Shown: positions 9,410 through 17,659 of the stretch, piece after piece
Position numbering within the stretch: the stretch's first letter is position 1
Layout: each line of letters starts with the position of its first letter
Assembly (NCBI GenBank): GCA_016195325.1
Contig: JACPZX010000008.1
Coordinates: 1 to 41,442, forward strand
Direction: 5' to 3'
DNA length: 41,442 nucleotides
DNA from: Acidobacteriota bacterium
GTDB taxonomy: Bacteria > Acidobacteriota > Polarisedimenticolia > JACPZX01
Made by a program: the position numbers and the translations under genes
Notes under the pieces: model-generated
Seen by the model: only the letters and a program-made list of their open reading frames with translations
Database searches by the model: none
What the model was told of the DNA's origin: nothing

Positions 9410-10462
9410 ATGATCAGATCCACCCGACGCAGCGTGCGGTCGTTCGCGTCCTTCGTCATCTTCTTCGGCGTCCTCGGGATCTTCCTCGGCGCGGTGCTCG
9501 CCCAGAGCCAGACGCGCCCCGCCGCGAAGGCCGCCGCGATCCCGACGCCTCCCCCGGCGTTCGACGACATGCCGAACCCCGCGGACAACCCGCCGACGGC
9601 CGAGAAGATCGAGCTGGGGCGCCAGCTCTTCTTCGACAAGCGCCTCAGCGCCGACGCCACGCGCTCGTGCTACTCGTGCCACGTCTGCGAGAAGGGGCTC
9701 ACCGACGGGCTGCCGACGGCCGTCGGAGCGCTCGGCAAGAAGCTGACGCGCAGCAGCCCGACCCTGTGGAACATCGGATATCACAAGGAGTACTACTGGG
9801 ACGGCCGCGCCGCCTCCCTCGAGAAGCAGGGGCTCGCGGCGTGGACCGGCGGCAACATGGGGGCCGATCCGAACCAGATCGTCCCCGCCCTCAACGCGAT
9901 CCCGGGTTACAAAGCGCAGTTCCAGAAGGTCTTCAGCACCGACGTGACCGCCGACGGCATGATGAAGGCGATCTCCTCGTTCGAGAGGACGCTCTTCTGC
10001 GGCACGACGCGCTTCGATCGCAGCCAGCAGGGGGACGCTAAGGCCCTGGGCGACGCCGCGAAGCGCGGCTGGGAGATCTTCCGGGGGAAGGGGGGGTGCG
10101 GCACCTGCCACGCGGGGATCCTCTTCACCGACATGCAGTACCACAACGCGGGCGTCGGCATGGACAAGCCGGAGCCGGACATCGGGCGTAAGAAGGTGAC
10201 GAACGCCGACGCCGACCTGGGCGCGTTCAAGACGCCGACGCTGAGAGACATCTCGAAGTCGGCGCCGTACTTCCACGACGGGAGCGTTGCGACGCTCGCG
10301 GAGGCGGTCGACGTCATGGCCGCGGGGGGCAAGCCGAACCCGCATCTCGACACGAAGAACCTGCAGGATCGGAAGCTCACGGCCGACGAGAAGAAGGATC
10401 TGATCGCGTTCCTGGAGTCGCTCGACTGCGAGTGCACGCTGTCGGAGCCGAATCTCCCGTAG
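9410..10462 (+). CDS. Diheme cytochrome c peroxidase (CcpA/MauG family), exported
   Basis: 350 residues. An N-terminal hydrophobic segment (about 12-31) ending in AVLAQS is a signal peptide or anchor, so the protein is periplasmic. Two c-type haem sites are visible: CYSCH (Cys87, Cys90, His91) and CGTCH (Cys230, Cys233, His234). Family motifs include ELGRQLFFDKRLS, YYWDGRAASLEKQ, and KTPTLRDI...APYFHDGS near residue 275-292. Members reduce H2O2 with electrons from small cytochromes or, like MauG, carry out oxidations on protein partners; the sequence does not separate these roles. ATG 9410 has AAGGAG 8 nt upstream; in-frame codons further up lack such a site. No amine dehydrogenase gene is nearby, which speaks against a MauG role. 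Confidence 0.85.
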   Translation: MIRSTRRSVRSFASFVIFFGVLGIFLGAVLAQSQTRPAAKAAAIPTPPPAFDDMPNPADNPPTAEKIELGRQLFFDKRLSADATRSCYSCHVCEKGLTDGLPTAVGALGKKLTRSSPTLWNIGYHKEYYWDGRAASLEKQGLAAWTGGNMGADPNQIVPALNAIPGYKAQFQKVFSTDVTADGMMKAISSFERTLFCGTTRFDRSQQGDAKALGDAAKRGWEIFRGKGGCGTCHAGILFTDMQYHNAGVGMDKPEPDIGRKKVTNADADLGAFKTPTLRDISKSAPYFHDGSVATLAEAVDVMAAGGKPNPHLDTKNLQDRKLTADEKKDLIAFLESLDCECTLSEPNLP

Positions 10463-10481
10463 AGATCCGGAAAGCGTGTGA

Positions 10482-10505
10482 GGCCGGCGTCAGGCGGCGC
10501 CGGCC
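10482..10505. terminator. Hairpin between convergent genes
   Basis: GGCCGGCG (10482-10489) pairs perfectly with CGCCGGCC (10498-10505) across an 8-nt loop. It lies between the peroxidase stop and the end of the rhomboid gene, which converge. There is no T-run, so termination is inferred only from position and stem strength. Confidence 0.35.
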
Positions 10506-11506
10506 CACATGAACGCGATGAGGGCGAACGCCCCCACCGAGGCGACGAGGCCGAGCGCGCTGAGGACCGTCCAGAATCTCTCCCACCCCGACCCGCGGTG
10601 CACGTCGGCGTCGGGGACGACATAGGCCATTGCGGCGCCCGCGAGGAACCCTCCGATATGGGCGGCGTTGTCCGCGTGGAGCAGAAAACCCATCACGACG
10701 CCGTAGATGGCCCACGACATCAGTTGCGACCGCAGCATCTGGCCGAGCGCGTCCCCCCGGCGCAGCCCGTACACCACCCCCACTCCGATCAGCCCGAAAA
10801 TCGCCCCCGAGGCGCCGACCTGCAGCAGCCTCAGCCCGTGCCACCAGAGGCTCGCGACGTTGCTCAGGACGCCTGTCGCGAGGTACAGGACGAACATCTT
10901 TCTCGGCCCGTAGAGGTTTTCGATGAGCGGCCCGATCGTCCGCAGCGCCCACGTGTTGAAGAGGATGTGCAGGATCCCCGCGTGGAGGAAGATCGCCGTG
11001 AGGAGCCGCCACGGCTCGCCCCTCGCGGAGAGAGGCCCGTAGTTCGCGCCCGTCATGATGAGAGCCCGGGAGTCGAGGTTCATCAGCGCGGCGAACGGCG
11101 TCGTCTCGGCGGTCCCCGGCTCGCTGCCGAGGCGCACCGAGACGAAGAACCCGACGAGGTAGAGCGCGAAGAACGCGGTGACGAGGAGCATGCTGACCGA
11201 CGGCTCGAACGGGAGGAGGTGCGCGAGCGCGCGCCCCACCCCTCCCGATTGGATGTGGGCCGTCCTCGCGCCGCACTCGGGGCACGTCCCCGCCGACGCC
11301 GGGATGAGCGCGCGGCACTCGCGGCACATCTTGGAGGAGGCCCCGATGCTTCGCCTCACGTTCTCGGCCTCGGCCTCCACCTTCTCGGCCTGGATCCCGC
11401 GCCGGCGACGCCACCACGAGAGCCTCCACGCGACGTGCGCCCAACCCCGGCGCAGATCCCGGCCGAGGCTGGCCGTGTCTTCGAGAATCTGTCTGAAGAA
11501 GTTCAA
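10490..11506 (-). CDS. Rhomboid-family intramembrane serine protease with N-terminal zinc ribbon
   Basis: 338 residues from a TTG start at 11506. A basic N-terminal part leads to a zinc ribbon, CREC (61-64) and CPEC (75-78). Then about six membrane segments follow with the rhomboid signature: HAGILHILFN (His175, His180, Asn184), catalytic Ser233 in GASGAIFG, and His283 in ADNAAHIGGF. It should cleave substrates within the membrane; its substrate is unknown. I chose TTG 11506 because GGAGG stands just upstream (11511-11515) and a minus-strand promoter (TTGAGC-17-TAGTAT, -10 at 11535-11540) would place the mRNA start near 11528, downstream of the next possible start at 11563. The spacing of 4 nt is short. 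It diverges from the M16-like gene. Confidence 0.85.
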   Translation of the reverse strand: MNFFRQILEDTASLGRDLRRGWAHVAWRLSWWRRRRGIQAEKVEAEAENVRRSIGASSKMCRECRALIPASAGTCPECGARTAHIQSGGVGRALAHLLPFEPSVSMLLVTAFFALYLVGFFVSVRLGSEPGTAETTPFAALMNLDSRALIMTGANYGPLSARGEPWRLLTAIFLHAGILHILFNTWALRTIGPLIENLYGPRKMFVLYLATGVLSNVASLWWHGLRLLQVGASGAIFGLIGVGVVYGLRRGDALGQMLRSQLMSWAIYGVVMGFLLHADNAAHIGGFLAGAAMAYVVPDADVHRGSGWERFWTVLSALGLVASVGAFALIAFMWAGAA

Positions 11507-11533
11507 CGTTCCTCCGCGCGTGAAGGGCTGGGC

Positions 11534-11539
11534 TATACT
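11534..11539 (+). promoter_or_regulatory. -10-like TATACT for the M16-like gene
   Basis: GGGCTATACTACG contains a near-consensus -10. No good -35 is found 16-18 nt upstream. The same bases read on the other strand give TAGTAT, the -10 of the rhomboid promoter, so one AT island may serve both directions. Confidence 0.35.
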
Positions 11540-11563
11540 ACGCGCCCCGTTCGTGGGGCTCAA
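11535..11563 (-). promoter_or_regulatory. Promoter of the rhomboid gene
   Basis: Minus strand TTGAGC (11563-11558), 17-nt spacer, TAGTAT (11540-11535). Predicted start near 11528, 22 nt before the TTG start codon. Confidence 0.4.
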
Positions 11564-11595
11564 CCGGAGATTGCCGCCAGGAGATCGCGCGCGCC

Positions 11596-13062
11596 ATGTC
11601 GTCGATTTCGAAGAGCGCGAGGCGTTTCGTCGCCGCGATCATCCTCGCCGCCGCGTGCTCGCCGGTCGCCCTCGCCTCCCCGCTCGACCCGGCCCAGGTG
11701 AGGGTCATCTCCCTTCCCTCCTCCGAGGCGCCCACGGTCGACCTGCGGGTCGTCATCGCCTCCGGCTCGGCCGACGATCCGCCGGGGCGTGAGGGCGCCG
11801 CGTGGTTCACCGCCCATCTGATGGCTCGCGGGACCACTCCCGGGGGGCCTCTGTCCGTCTCCGTGGGAAAGGACTCGATCGCCTTCTCCGGGGAGGTCCC
11901 GCGCGCGGCCTTCGACGGCTGGTACGCGGCCGTGCGGGACGCTCTCCTGAAGCCGTCGCTCGACCCCGCGGACGCGCAGGGGGTGCGGGCCGAGCAGGTG
12001 CGGGCCCTCGAGACGCTGGGGTCGAGCGACGACGCCCTCGCCTCCGAGGCGCTCGATGCGCTCATGTACCGCAACCACCCGTACGGACATCCGATCGCCG
12101 GCTGGCTCCACTCGGCTTCGACTCTGACGAGGGAGGACTCGGCCGCCTTCCACGCGGCCCATCTCGTCAAGGGAAATGTCGTCGTGGGAATCGCGGGATC
12201 GGTGAGCGAGGCTCAGATCGACAGGCTCCGCTCCGACTTCGCGACGCTCCCGGACGGCCAGCCCACCCGCCCCGCGCGATCGTCCACCGCCCTCCCCTCC
12301 CATCGAATCCTGCTGCTTCAGAAGCCCGGCGCGGATCGCGTGACGCTCCGGATCGGCGAGCCCCTGACGCTCACCCGGTTTCACACCGACTTCCTCCCCC
12401 TCAGCATCGCGACGGCAGCCTTCGGCGCTCCCGGGATGGCGTGGGCGCGCCTCGGAGCCGACCTGCGTTTCCAGCGCGGCCTTTCGGAGGCGGCGGAGGC
12501 CTCGATCGAGGGGAGCGGCGACGCGGGGAATCCTCCCGCGTGGGAGTCGCGCCGCAGGGAGCGAGCGCTCTCGATCCGCCTCGCGCCGAAGCCGATCAAC
12601 GCCAAGTTCGCGCTGAAGCTGGCGCTGGCCGACCTCGAGGATCTCGCGGCCAACGGCGTGGCGGCGGCGGATCTGGCCGAGCCGCGCGCCGCGGTGGTCC
12701 GGGCCCACGAGCAGGAGACCGCGGGGGCCGATCACGCGCTGGCGGCGGCGATCGATGAGGCCGTGGAGGGGGCGTCGGGGTTCGACGAGAGGTTCACGGC
12801 CACGGCCGAAGCGGTGACGGCGCCCCAGACCCAGTCCGCCGCCCAGCGCCAGCTCACCGCGCGGCGCGTCGCCATCGTCGCCGTGGTGCCGGACGCCGCG
12901 GCGTTCCTGGAGGGCCTGCTTTCATCGGAGACGATGATCGAGTACCCGGCGGGAATCGCGCGGGAGACCTACCGTGCGAGGGATCTCGACATCGTCGGGA
13001 TGCCCGGACGGATGACCCGCGACGCGATCGAGATCGTCCGGAGCGAGGCGTTCTTCAACTGA
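11596..13062 (+). CDS. Secreted M16 (insulinase)-like protein, degenerate active site
   Basis: 488 residues with a signal peptide (about 1-28, SPVALASPLD). The N-terminal domain follows the M16 fold: VDLRVVIASGSADDPPGREGAAWFTAHLMARGT aligns with the usual GSxxEpxxxxGxAHFLEHMLFKGT. In the zinc motif HxxEH the first His is Trp70 and the Glu is Ala73; only His74 remains. It should therefore be inactive as a peptidase, like the non-catalytic partner of two-subunit M16B enzymes. A second M16-like domain covers the C-terminal half. No active M16 partner gene is in the window. ATG 11596 has AGGAGA about 13 nt upstream. It converges with the STAS gene 6 nt away. Confidence 0.75.
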   Translation: MSSISKSARRFVAAIILAAACSPVALASPLDPAQVRVISLPSSEAPTVDLRVVIASGSADDPPGREGAAWFTAHLMARGTTPGGPLSVSVGKDSIAFSGEVPRAAFDGWYAAVRDALLKPSLDPADAQGVRAEQVRALETLGSSDDALASEALDALMYRNHPYGHPIAGWLHSASTLTREDSAAFHAAHLVKGNVVVGIAGSVSEAQIDRLRSDFATLPDGQPTRPARSSTALPSHRILLLQKPGADRVTLRIGEPLTLTRFHTDFLPLSIATAAFGAPGMAWARLGADLRFQRGLSEAAEASIEGSGDAGNPPAWESRRRERALSIRLAPKPINAKFALKLALADLEDLAANGVAAADLAEPRAAVVRAHEQETAGADHALAAAIDEAVEGASGFDERFTATAEAVTAPQTQSAAQRQLTARRVAIVAVVPDAAAFLEGLLSSETMIEYPAGIARETYRARDLDIVGMPGRMTRDAIEIVRSEAFFN

Positions 13063-13068
13063 AGGGGC

Positions 13069-13428
13069 TCAGGCGACGCGGATCGCGAGCTTCGCGAAGG
13101 AGAATTCCCGGACGGCCTTCGAGCCCCCCCGGCGCCTGAGGCACTCGAGGCCGGTCATCTGGAGAAGCTCCCTCATCTTGCCCGCGGCCCCCGCGACCGT
13201 CAGCGTCCTGCCCAGGGACTGCGCTCCCGCCCTCACCGCCACGAGAGACCCGAGCCCCGACGCATCGGCGTAGGGCACTCTCGAGAGATCGACGACGATG
13301 TCGCTGATTCCCTGGTGGAGGAGCGCTTTCACGGCGTGGTTCAGGTTTTCGACCGGGTTTCCGAGGGTGAGGGCCCCATTCAGCCTGATTTCCGCGGTGT
13401 TTCCTCGAGTGACCGTCTTGACCTTCAT
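13069..13428 (-). CDS. STAS-domain protein (anti-sigma factor antagonist-like)
   Basis: A single STAS domain of 119 residues. VTRGNTAEIRLNGALTLGN starts the domain, and IVVDLSRVPYADASGLGSLVAV matches the SpoIIAA/RsbV core DxSxVxxxDSSGLG, with the Ser of DASG at the place that kinase anti-sigma factors phosphorylate. The ATG at 13428 has a GGAGG site 8 nt upstream. A partner switch would need a HATPase kinase and a sigma factor; neither is in the window, so its partner is unknown. It lies 98 nt downstream of, and on the same strand as, the large secreted protein and may share its transcript. Confidence 0.8.
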   Translation of the reverse strand: MKVKTVTRGNTAEIRLNGALTLGNPVENLNHAVKALLHQGISDIVVDLSRVPYADASGLGSLVAVRAGAQSLGRTLTVAGAAGKMRELLQMTGLECLRRRGGSKAVREFSFAKLAIRVA

Positions 13429-13526
13429 CGCCTGTCCTCCCGTGGGCTCGTCGCTCGTTGCGCCGGTTACAACGGGGGGGGTGGGAAAAGGTTTCGCGGG
13501 AGGCGGGGAAAAACGTCCGGGCCGGG

Positions 13527-16500
13527 TCAGTGCTGGCTGAAGAGCTTCAGAATCTCGAGGCGGTACTCCTTCTGTCCCTGGAACTCCGGCACCGTCGAGG
13601 CCAGGGCATACCCGACGTTGAGCTGGATGAGGGTCCCCCACGGACCGACGAACTGGCCGCCGATTCCCACCCCCGAGTAGTTCCTGAACTCCTCGCCGAG
13701 CTGCCGATCCCGGACGCGCGCCTGGTCGAAGCTCGCCTCGAACCGGATGATGTCCGCGAGGTTGAAGTTGTAGACGAGATGCCCGATCGTCCCGTCGGTG
13801 AAGCGGACGCCGGACCCCGAATAGCCCCGCAGGCTGCTCTCGAAGATTCCGAAGGCGTACTTGCTGAACCGATCGAGATCCCGGCCCCCCATCTCCTCCA
13901 CCTGGACTCTGACCTTCTGGGACTTCGGGAGGTAGAACTCCTTGGTGATCGCCCCGCCGTAGCGGGTGTAGTTCCTCGCCCCTTCGAAGAAATCGGGGTG
14001 GGTTGCCGAGGAAGCGGGCCGAGGACAGGTCGAATCCGTGGATCGGTCGAGGCCCCAGGGCGCGAAGCTCTGCCTGTCCGACCACTGCGAGTTCAGGGCG
14101 ACGGTCCAGGCGTTGCGGTGGAACTCCGGCCTGAGATACGCGGTCTGGATCGTCGTGTCCTGAGGCGTGATGAAGGCGCCGCACTTCGTGTCGGCCTGCG
14201 CGAAGGTGTCGTACGCGAGTTCCCCTTCGACCTTGACCTTGAAGAACTTCGCGAACGGGAAGCCGAATCCTCCCGTGAGGCTCTGCGTCTTCCGCGTGAT
14301 CGCTTCCTTCTCCCGCTCCGAGACGTTGCCGCTCACGGAATCCTGGCGGAACATCTGGTCTTCGATCGAAATGGCCAGCGCCTCGAGATCGACGTTCCAG
14401 TCGACCTTGGACCCGAGGAACGACGGGTCGGAGAGGTTCGCGAAGAGAACGACGCCTGCGAAGAAGAGGTTGGTCTGCAGCCCCTTGCCGGCGAGGTTCG
14501 AGTCGAAGTAGTTGACGCCCGCGAGCGGGATTGGGTACTTGAGCTTCTGGTTCTCGATCGCGCCCCCGAGAAGAAACAGGTTTCGGTGCACGTTGACGTT
14601 CTTCACGGTGCGCGTCCCGTCCGCGTCGCGCTGCGTGTACCTGAGCCCGCTGTCGGTGTCGCGCAGGATCTGGTTGGACGAGGCGAGAGCTTCGCGACGC
14701 ACCGCGTCGAAATCCGCGTCGTTGATCTCGAAACGGGAGAGGGTGACCCGCTTGTTGAGAACGAAGTTCTCGCCGGCGACGGAGATCAGCTGCTGCGCCT
14801 CTATCCTGGAGAGGACCCAGTACGTGAAGCCGTCGGGGCCCGTGACCGGAGCGTACGAGTCTTTCTGGTCGTTCGAGATGATCGGTGCGGCAAGGTTGGA
14901 CTGGACCATCGCGATCCGGACGCGCGCCGACGTCTGCTCGTCGACCCACACGCGGCCGCTGGCGAGGTTACGCGTGGTGTCGACCGGCTTGAAGGTGACG
15001 ACGTGACAGGGGCGCCCGTCCACCACCTCGCGACCCTCGTAGTCGTACGAATAATCCTTCGACAGCGTGATGCGGAGCGGAAGGCTCGTCACCTTTTCGG
15101 CGTTGACGAACGGCAGTTCCGGGATCGTCTTCAGCTTCCATCGAACACCGTTGACATAGGTCACCTTCCTCTCCCACTCGGCGCCGACATTCGGGTCGAG
15201 AAAGAACTCCTCGTCGAAGTCCACGTCGACCGAGGTCTGGGTTCCGAAGGTGAAGTGCCACGACTCGCGCGCATCCGCGCGGAGGCTCTTCTGGAGCGCG
15301 TCCTGGGCCGCCTGCACCGCCTGCATCTTCGCGATGATCTCCTCGGCCGTGGGAAGCCTCTCACCGGTCACCGCGACGTTTTCTCCTCCTGCGGCGTACT
15401 CCGGCGTCGTGAACCGCCGGTACTGGAGAACGATCGGGTAGTCGGCGAAGGGGAGCGCGACTCTCGCGACCCCTGCGTTGGGATCCTTCTGGAGGCTCAC
15501 CGTCGAGCTCGACTCTCCGGAGGCCAGGTCGAACAACATCGGGTCCGCGACGTCGGCCGTGTCGAGCACGAAGACGCCGAAGCCCCCGCGGTGCGACCCC
15601 TCGCCGCCGTCGTACGGCATCAGCACGAGCTTGCGAGTCGGATCGAAGAACCGCGCGGTCGCCGCCCCCGCGAGCGGCTGGCCGTCGGGACCCAGCACGC
15701 GGACGCCCCGGCCCGATTCGACGAGCGGGCTGAAGCCCGGCGTGAAGAGGCGGCGCGCCCGATCCATCGTCGCGAGATGGTAGGGACGCCCGCGCCCGTC
15801 CGGAGGATCGTCGAAGGTCACGAGCGCCGCCTCCCGCCCGATCCCCTCGGCGTACGCGCGGAGCAGCGTGCCGAACCCCTCGTTTCCCAGGAGGAGCCGG
15901 ACTCCGGTGAGCCAGAGCTTCGCGCCGGGATCGCGCGCGAGAAGCACGCCGGAGAGCGCCTTCAGGTCCTCCTTCGACTTTTCGCTCCCGTCGAACGACG
16001 CGGCGAGCGCGTCGGCGTAGGGGGCGACCCCCTCCTCGTACACGGCCGCGGCGTACTCCACCGAGCCGCTCGACATCGTTCCGAGCGCGATGAGCGCGCT
16101 GGGCGCCGCCGATTTCACCGCGACGGCGGACTTCTTGAAGATGAAGGCGTAGTCGACCGCCGTGCCGGCGCCGGGGCGATCAGGAGACCGGCCGATCTGG
16201 AAGAATCTGACCCGCGTCGCGTAGCGCGCCGCGATCTCGCGCAGGCACGCCGTCCAGGCGCCCAGCGCCTCGGTGTCCGCCGGCCCGATCCCGTTCCCTG
16301 AAGGGAGGTAGAGAGAGTTCGTCCCGTACGGGTTGAGGACGATCTCGTGCCCTCGGGACGCGGCCGCGTCGACCAGGGCGTCGAGCGCCTCCCATCGATA
16401 GGCGCCGCGCTCCGGTTCGACCGAGGACCACGGGATGCCGATGCGGACGACGAGCGGGGGGAGATTCGGATCGGGGGGCGTCGACGCCTCCGCGGGATCC

Positions 16501-16667
16501 GGGATCTCCGCCCCACTCCCCAGCTCGACGTCCCAGCCGATGCTGTTCGCGGGGAGCGGCCGGGGCTCGGCCGCGCGCGTCATCGCGACGGACGCAAGCG
16601 CCAGCCATGCGAGCGCGAGAGGAAGAACCGGTGAGCGACGGGCGGGGGCCGGTCCGGGTCGAATCAC
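13527..16667 (-). CDS. Large secreted three-part protein: TIM-barrel-like, LolA-like and beta-barrel-like regions
   Basis: 1046 residues from GTG 16667 (GGAG 10 nt upstream). A signal peptide (about 1-33, ASVAMTRAAEP) is followed by a part like the (beta/alpha)8 fold of glycoside hydrolases: VVRIGIPWSSVEPERGAYRWEALDALVDAA (73-102), IVLNPYGTNSLY (109-120), FFQIGRSPD (155-163), WLTGVRLL (252-259). The usual acid/base Asn-Glu is not evident (QIGR stands where QIxNE is often found). About 430-650 resembles LolA/MucB lipoprotein-sorting-type domains (REVVDGRPCHVVTFKP, GRVWVDEQTSARVRIAM). From about 690 to the end, aromatic/polar alternation suggests an outer-membrane barrel. I do not recognise this combination. 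A role at the outer membrane, perhaps glycan-related, is a guess. Confidence 0.7.
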   Translation of the reverse strand: MIRPGPAPARRSPVLPLALAWLALASVAMTRAAEPRPLPANSIGWDVELGSGAEIPDPAEASTPPDPNLPPLVVRIGIPWSSVEPERGAYRWEALDALVDAAASRGHEIVLNPYGTNSLYLPSGNGIGPADTEALGAWTACLREIAARYATRVRFFQIGRSPDRPGAGTAVDYAFIFKKSAVAVKSAAPSALIALGTMSSGSVEYAAAVYEEGVAPYADALAASFDGSEKSKEDLKALSGVLLARDPGAKLWLTGVRLLLGNEGFGTLLRAYAEGIGREAALVTFDDPPDGRGRPYHLATMDRARRLFTPGFSPLVESGRGVRVLGPDGQPLAGAATARFFDPTRKLVLMPYDGGEGSHRGGFGVFVLDTADVADPMLFDLASGESSSTVSLQKDPNAGVARVALPFADYPIVLQYRRFTTPEYAAGGENVAVTGERLPTAEEIIAKMQAVQAAQDALQKSLRADARESWHFTFGTQTSVDVDFDEEFFLDPNVGAEWERKVTYVNGVRWKLKTIPELPFVNAEKVTSLPLRITLSKDYSYDYEGREVVDGRPCHVVTFKPVDTTRNLASGRVWVDEQTSARVRIAMVQSNLAAPIISNDQKDSYAPVTGPDGFTYWVLSRIEAQQLISVAGENFVLNKRVTLSRFEINDADFDAVRREALASSNQILRDTDSGLRYTQRDADGTRTVKNVNVHRNLFLLGGAIENQKLKYPIPLAGVNYFDSNLAGKGLQTNLFFAGVVLFANLSDPSFLGSKVDWNVDLEALAISIEDQMFRQDSVSGNVSEREKEAITRKTQSLTGGFGFPFAKFFKVKVEGELAYDTFAQADTKCGAFITPQDTTIQTAYLRPEFHRNAWTVALNSQWSDRQSFAPWGLDRSTDSTCPRPASSATHPDFFEGARNYTRYGGAITKEFYLPKSQKVRVQVEEMGGRDLDRFSKYAFGIFESSLRGYSGSGVRFTDGTIGHLVYNFNLADIIRFEASFDQARVRDRQLGEEFRNYSGVGIGGQFVGPWGTLIQLNVGYALASTVPEFQGQKEYRLEILKLFSQH

Positions 16668-16737
16668 TCCGGGGGTGCTCCGTTCGACGTGTCGCGTGGG
16701 ACGGCTCGCGCGGGAATCCGCGCCGTGCGGACGGCGA

Positions 16738-16766
16738 ACCGTAGCAAAGCGCGGCGGGACGGTCAA
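16738..16766 (-). promoter_or_regulatory. Candidate promoter of the large secreted protein gene
   Basis: Minus strand TTGACC (16766-16761), 17-nt spacer, TACGGT (16743-16738). Start near 16731 would give a leader of about 64 nt. The same TTGAC/TACGGT pair at 17 nt occurs before the class IV aminotransferase gene. Confidence 0.35.
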
Positions 16767-16777
16767 CGCGCCCCTTC

Positions 16778-16805
16778 TTGTGTTTGCCTGCGCCGGAACT
16801 AGAAT
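16778..16805 (+). promoter_or_regulatory. Candidate promoter of the SAM hydrolase-thiolase-gcdH unit
   Basis: TTGTGT (16778-16783), 16-nt spacer, TAGAAT (16800-16805). Start near 16812, leaving a short leader with a GGAG site at 16819-16822 before the ATG at 16833. Confidence 0.4.
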
Positions 16806-16832
16806 GGGCCCTTCGACCTGGAGACGTCTCGC

Positions 16833-17645
16833 ATGCCTGAATCGCGCGTTCCGGTCATCACGCTGACCACGGATTTCGGAACCACCGATCACTACGTGGC
16901 GTCGATCAAGGGCGCGCTCCTCTCCGCCATGACCCAGGTCCAGATCGTGGACGTGTCCCACGACGTGCCGCCGCACGACATCGCCGCCGCGGCGCAGATC
17001 GTGCGGGACGCGTTCCCTGCGTTCCCGCCGAGGACCGTGCACGTCGTCGTCGTCGATCCCGGCGTCGGCACGTCCCGCCGCCCCATCATCGTCTCGTCGG
17101 ACAACCAGTACTTCGTGGGCCCCGACAACGGCGTCTTCACCCTCATCTACGAGTCCGAGCAGTTCACGGGCGCGGTCCACGTCACGGCGACGCACTACAT
17201 GACCGCCGACCCGAGCCCCACGTTCCACGGGCGCGACGTCTTCGCCCCGGTCGCGGCGCAGCTCGCGCGCGGGCTGGGCATGGAGAACTTCGGCGAGCCG
17301 ATCGAGGACGCCGTGCGGCTCGACCTCCCGAAGCCGCGCGTCACCCCGGAAGGGGTGGTGAAGGCGACCGTCGTCCAGATCGATCGCTTCGGCAACGTCA
17401 TCACGAACCTCTCCCGCGCGTCGCTCGACGCCCTCATGACGAAGCTGGGGCGCACGGGCCTTCGGGGGGGCGTGGGCGGCACCGCGATCACGGAGACGCG
17501 GGGCACGTACGCCGACGGCGCGGCCGGCACCCCCTTCTTCCTCTTCAACTCCTCCAGCCGGCTGGAGATCGCGACGCACGAGGCGCGAGCCTGCGACATG
17601 CTCTCCCTGAAGACCGGCGATTCGGTGGACGTCCACATCGTCTGA
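16833..17645 (+). CDS. SAM hydroxide adenosyltransferase (SAM hydrolase, DUF62)
   Basis: 270 residues of the DUF62 family, relatives of fluorinase and chlorinase that use water to split S-adenosylmethionine to adenosine and methionine. Motifs in order: ITLTTDFGTTDHYV (9-22), VVVDPGVGTSRRP (72-84) with Asp75 and Arg82, FVGPDNGVF (94-102), TFHGRDVFAPVAA with His132, then the C-terminal barrel with DRFGNVITN. Asp-Arg-His is the water-activating set of the hydrolases rather than of the halogenases. ATG 16833 follows a GGAG site. It is 14 nt upstream of the thiolase gene and probably co-transcribed, though no pathway link is evident. Confidence 0.88.
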   Translation: MPESRVPVITLTTDFGTTDHYVASIKGALLSAMTQVQIVDVSHDVPPHDIAAAAQIVRDAFPAFPPRTVHVVVVDPGVGTSRRPIIVSSDNQYFVGPDNGVFTLIYESEQFTGAVHVTATHYMTADPSPTFHGRDVFAPVAAQLARGLGMENFGEPIEDAVRLDLPKPRVTPEGVVKATVVQIDRFGNVITNLSRASLDALMTKLGRTGLRGGVGGTAITETRGTYADGAAGTPFFLFNSSSRLEIATHEARACDMLSLKTGDSVDVHIV

Positions 17646-17659
17646 CGGCGGGGCGGCCG

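Noticed and set aside
13458-16301. 947-codon plus-strand open frame opposite the large secreted protein
   Set aside because: Arg/Glu/Asp-rich sequence without any hydrophobic core pattern, and the minus strand has a signal peptide, ribosome site and promoter.
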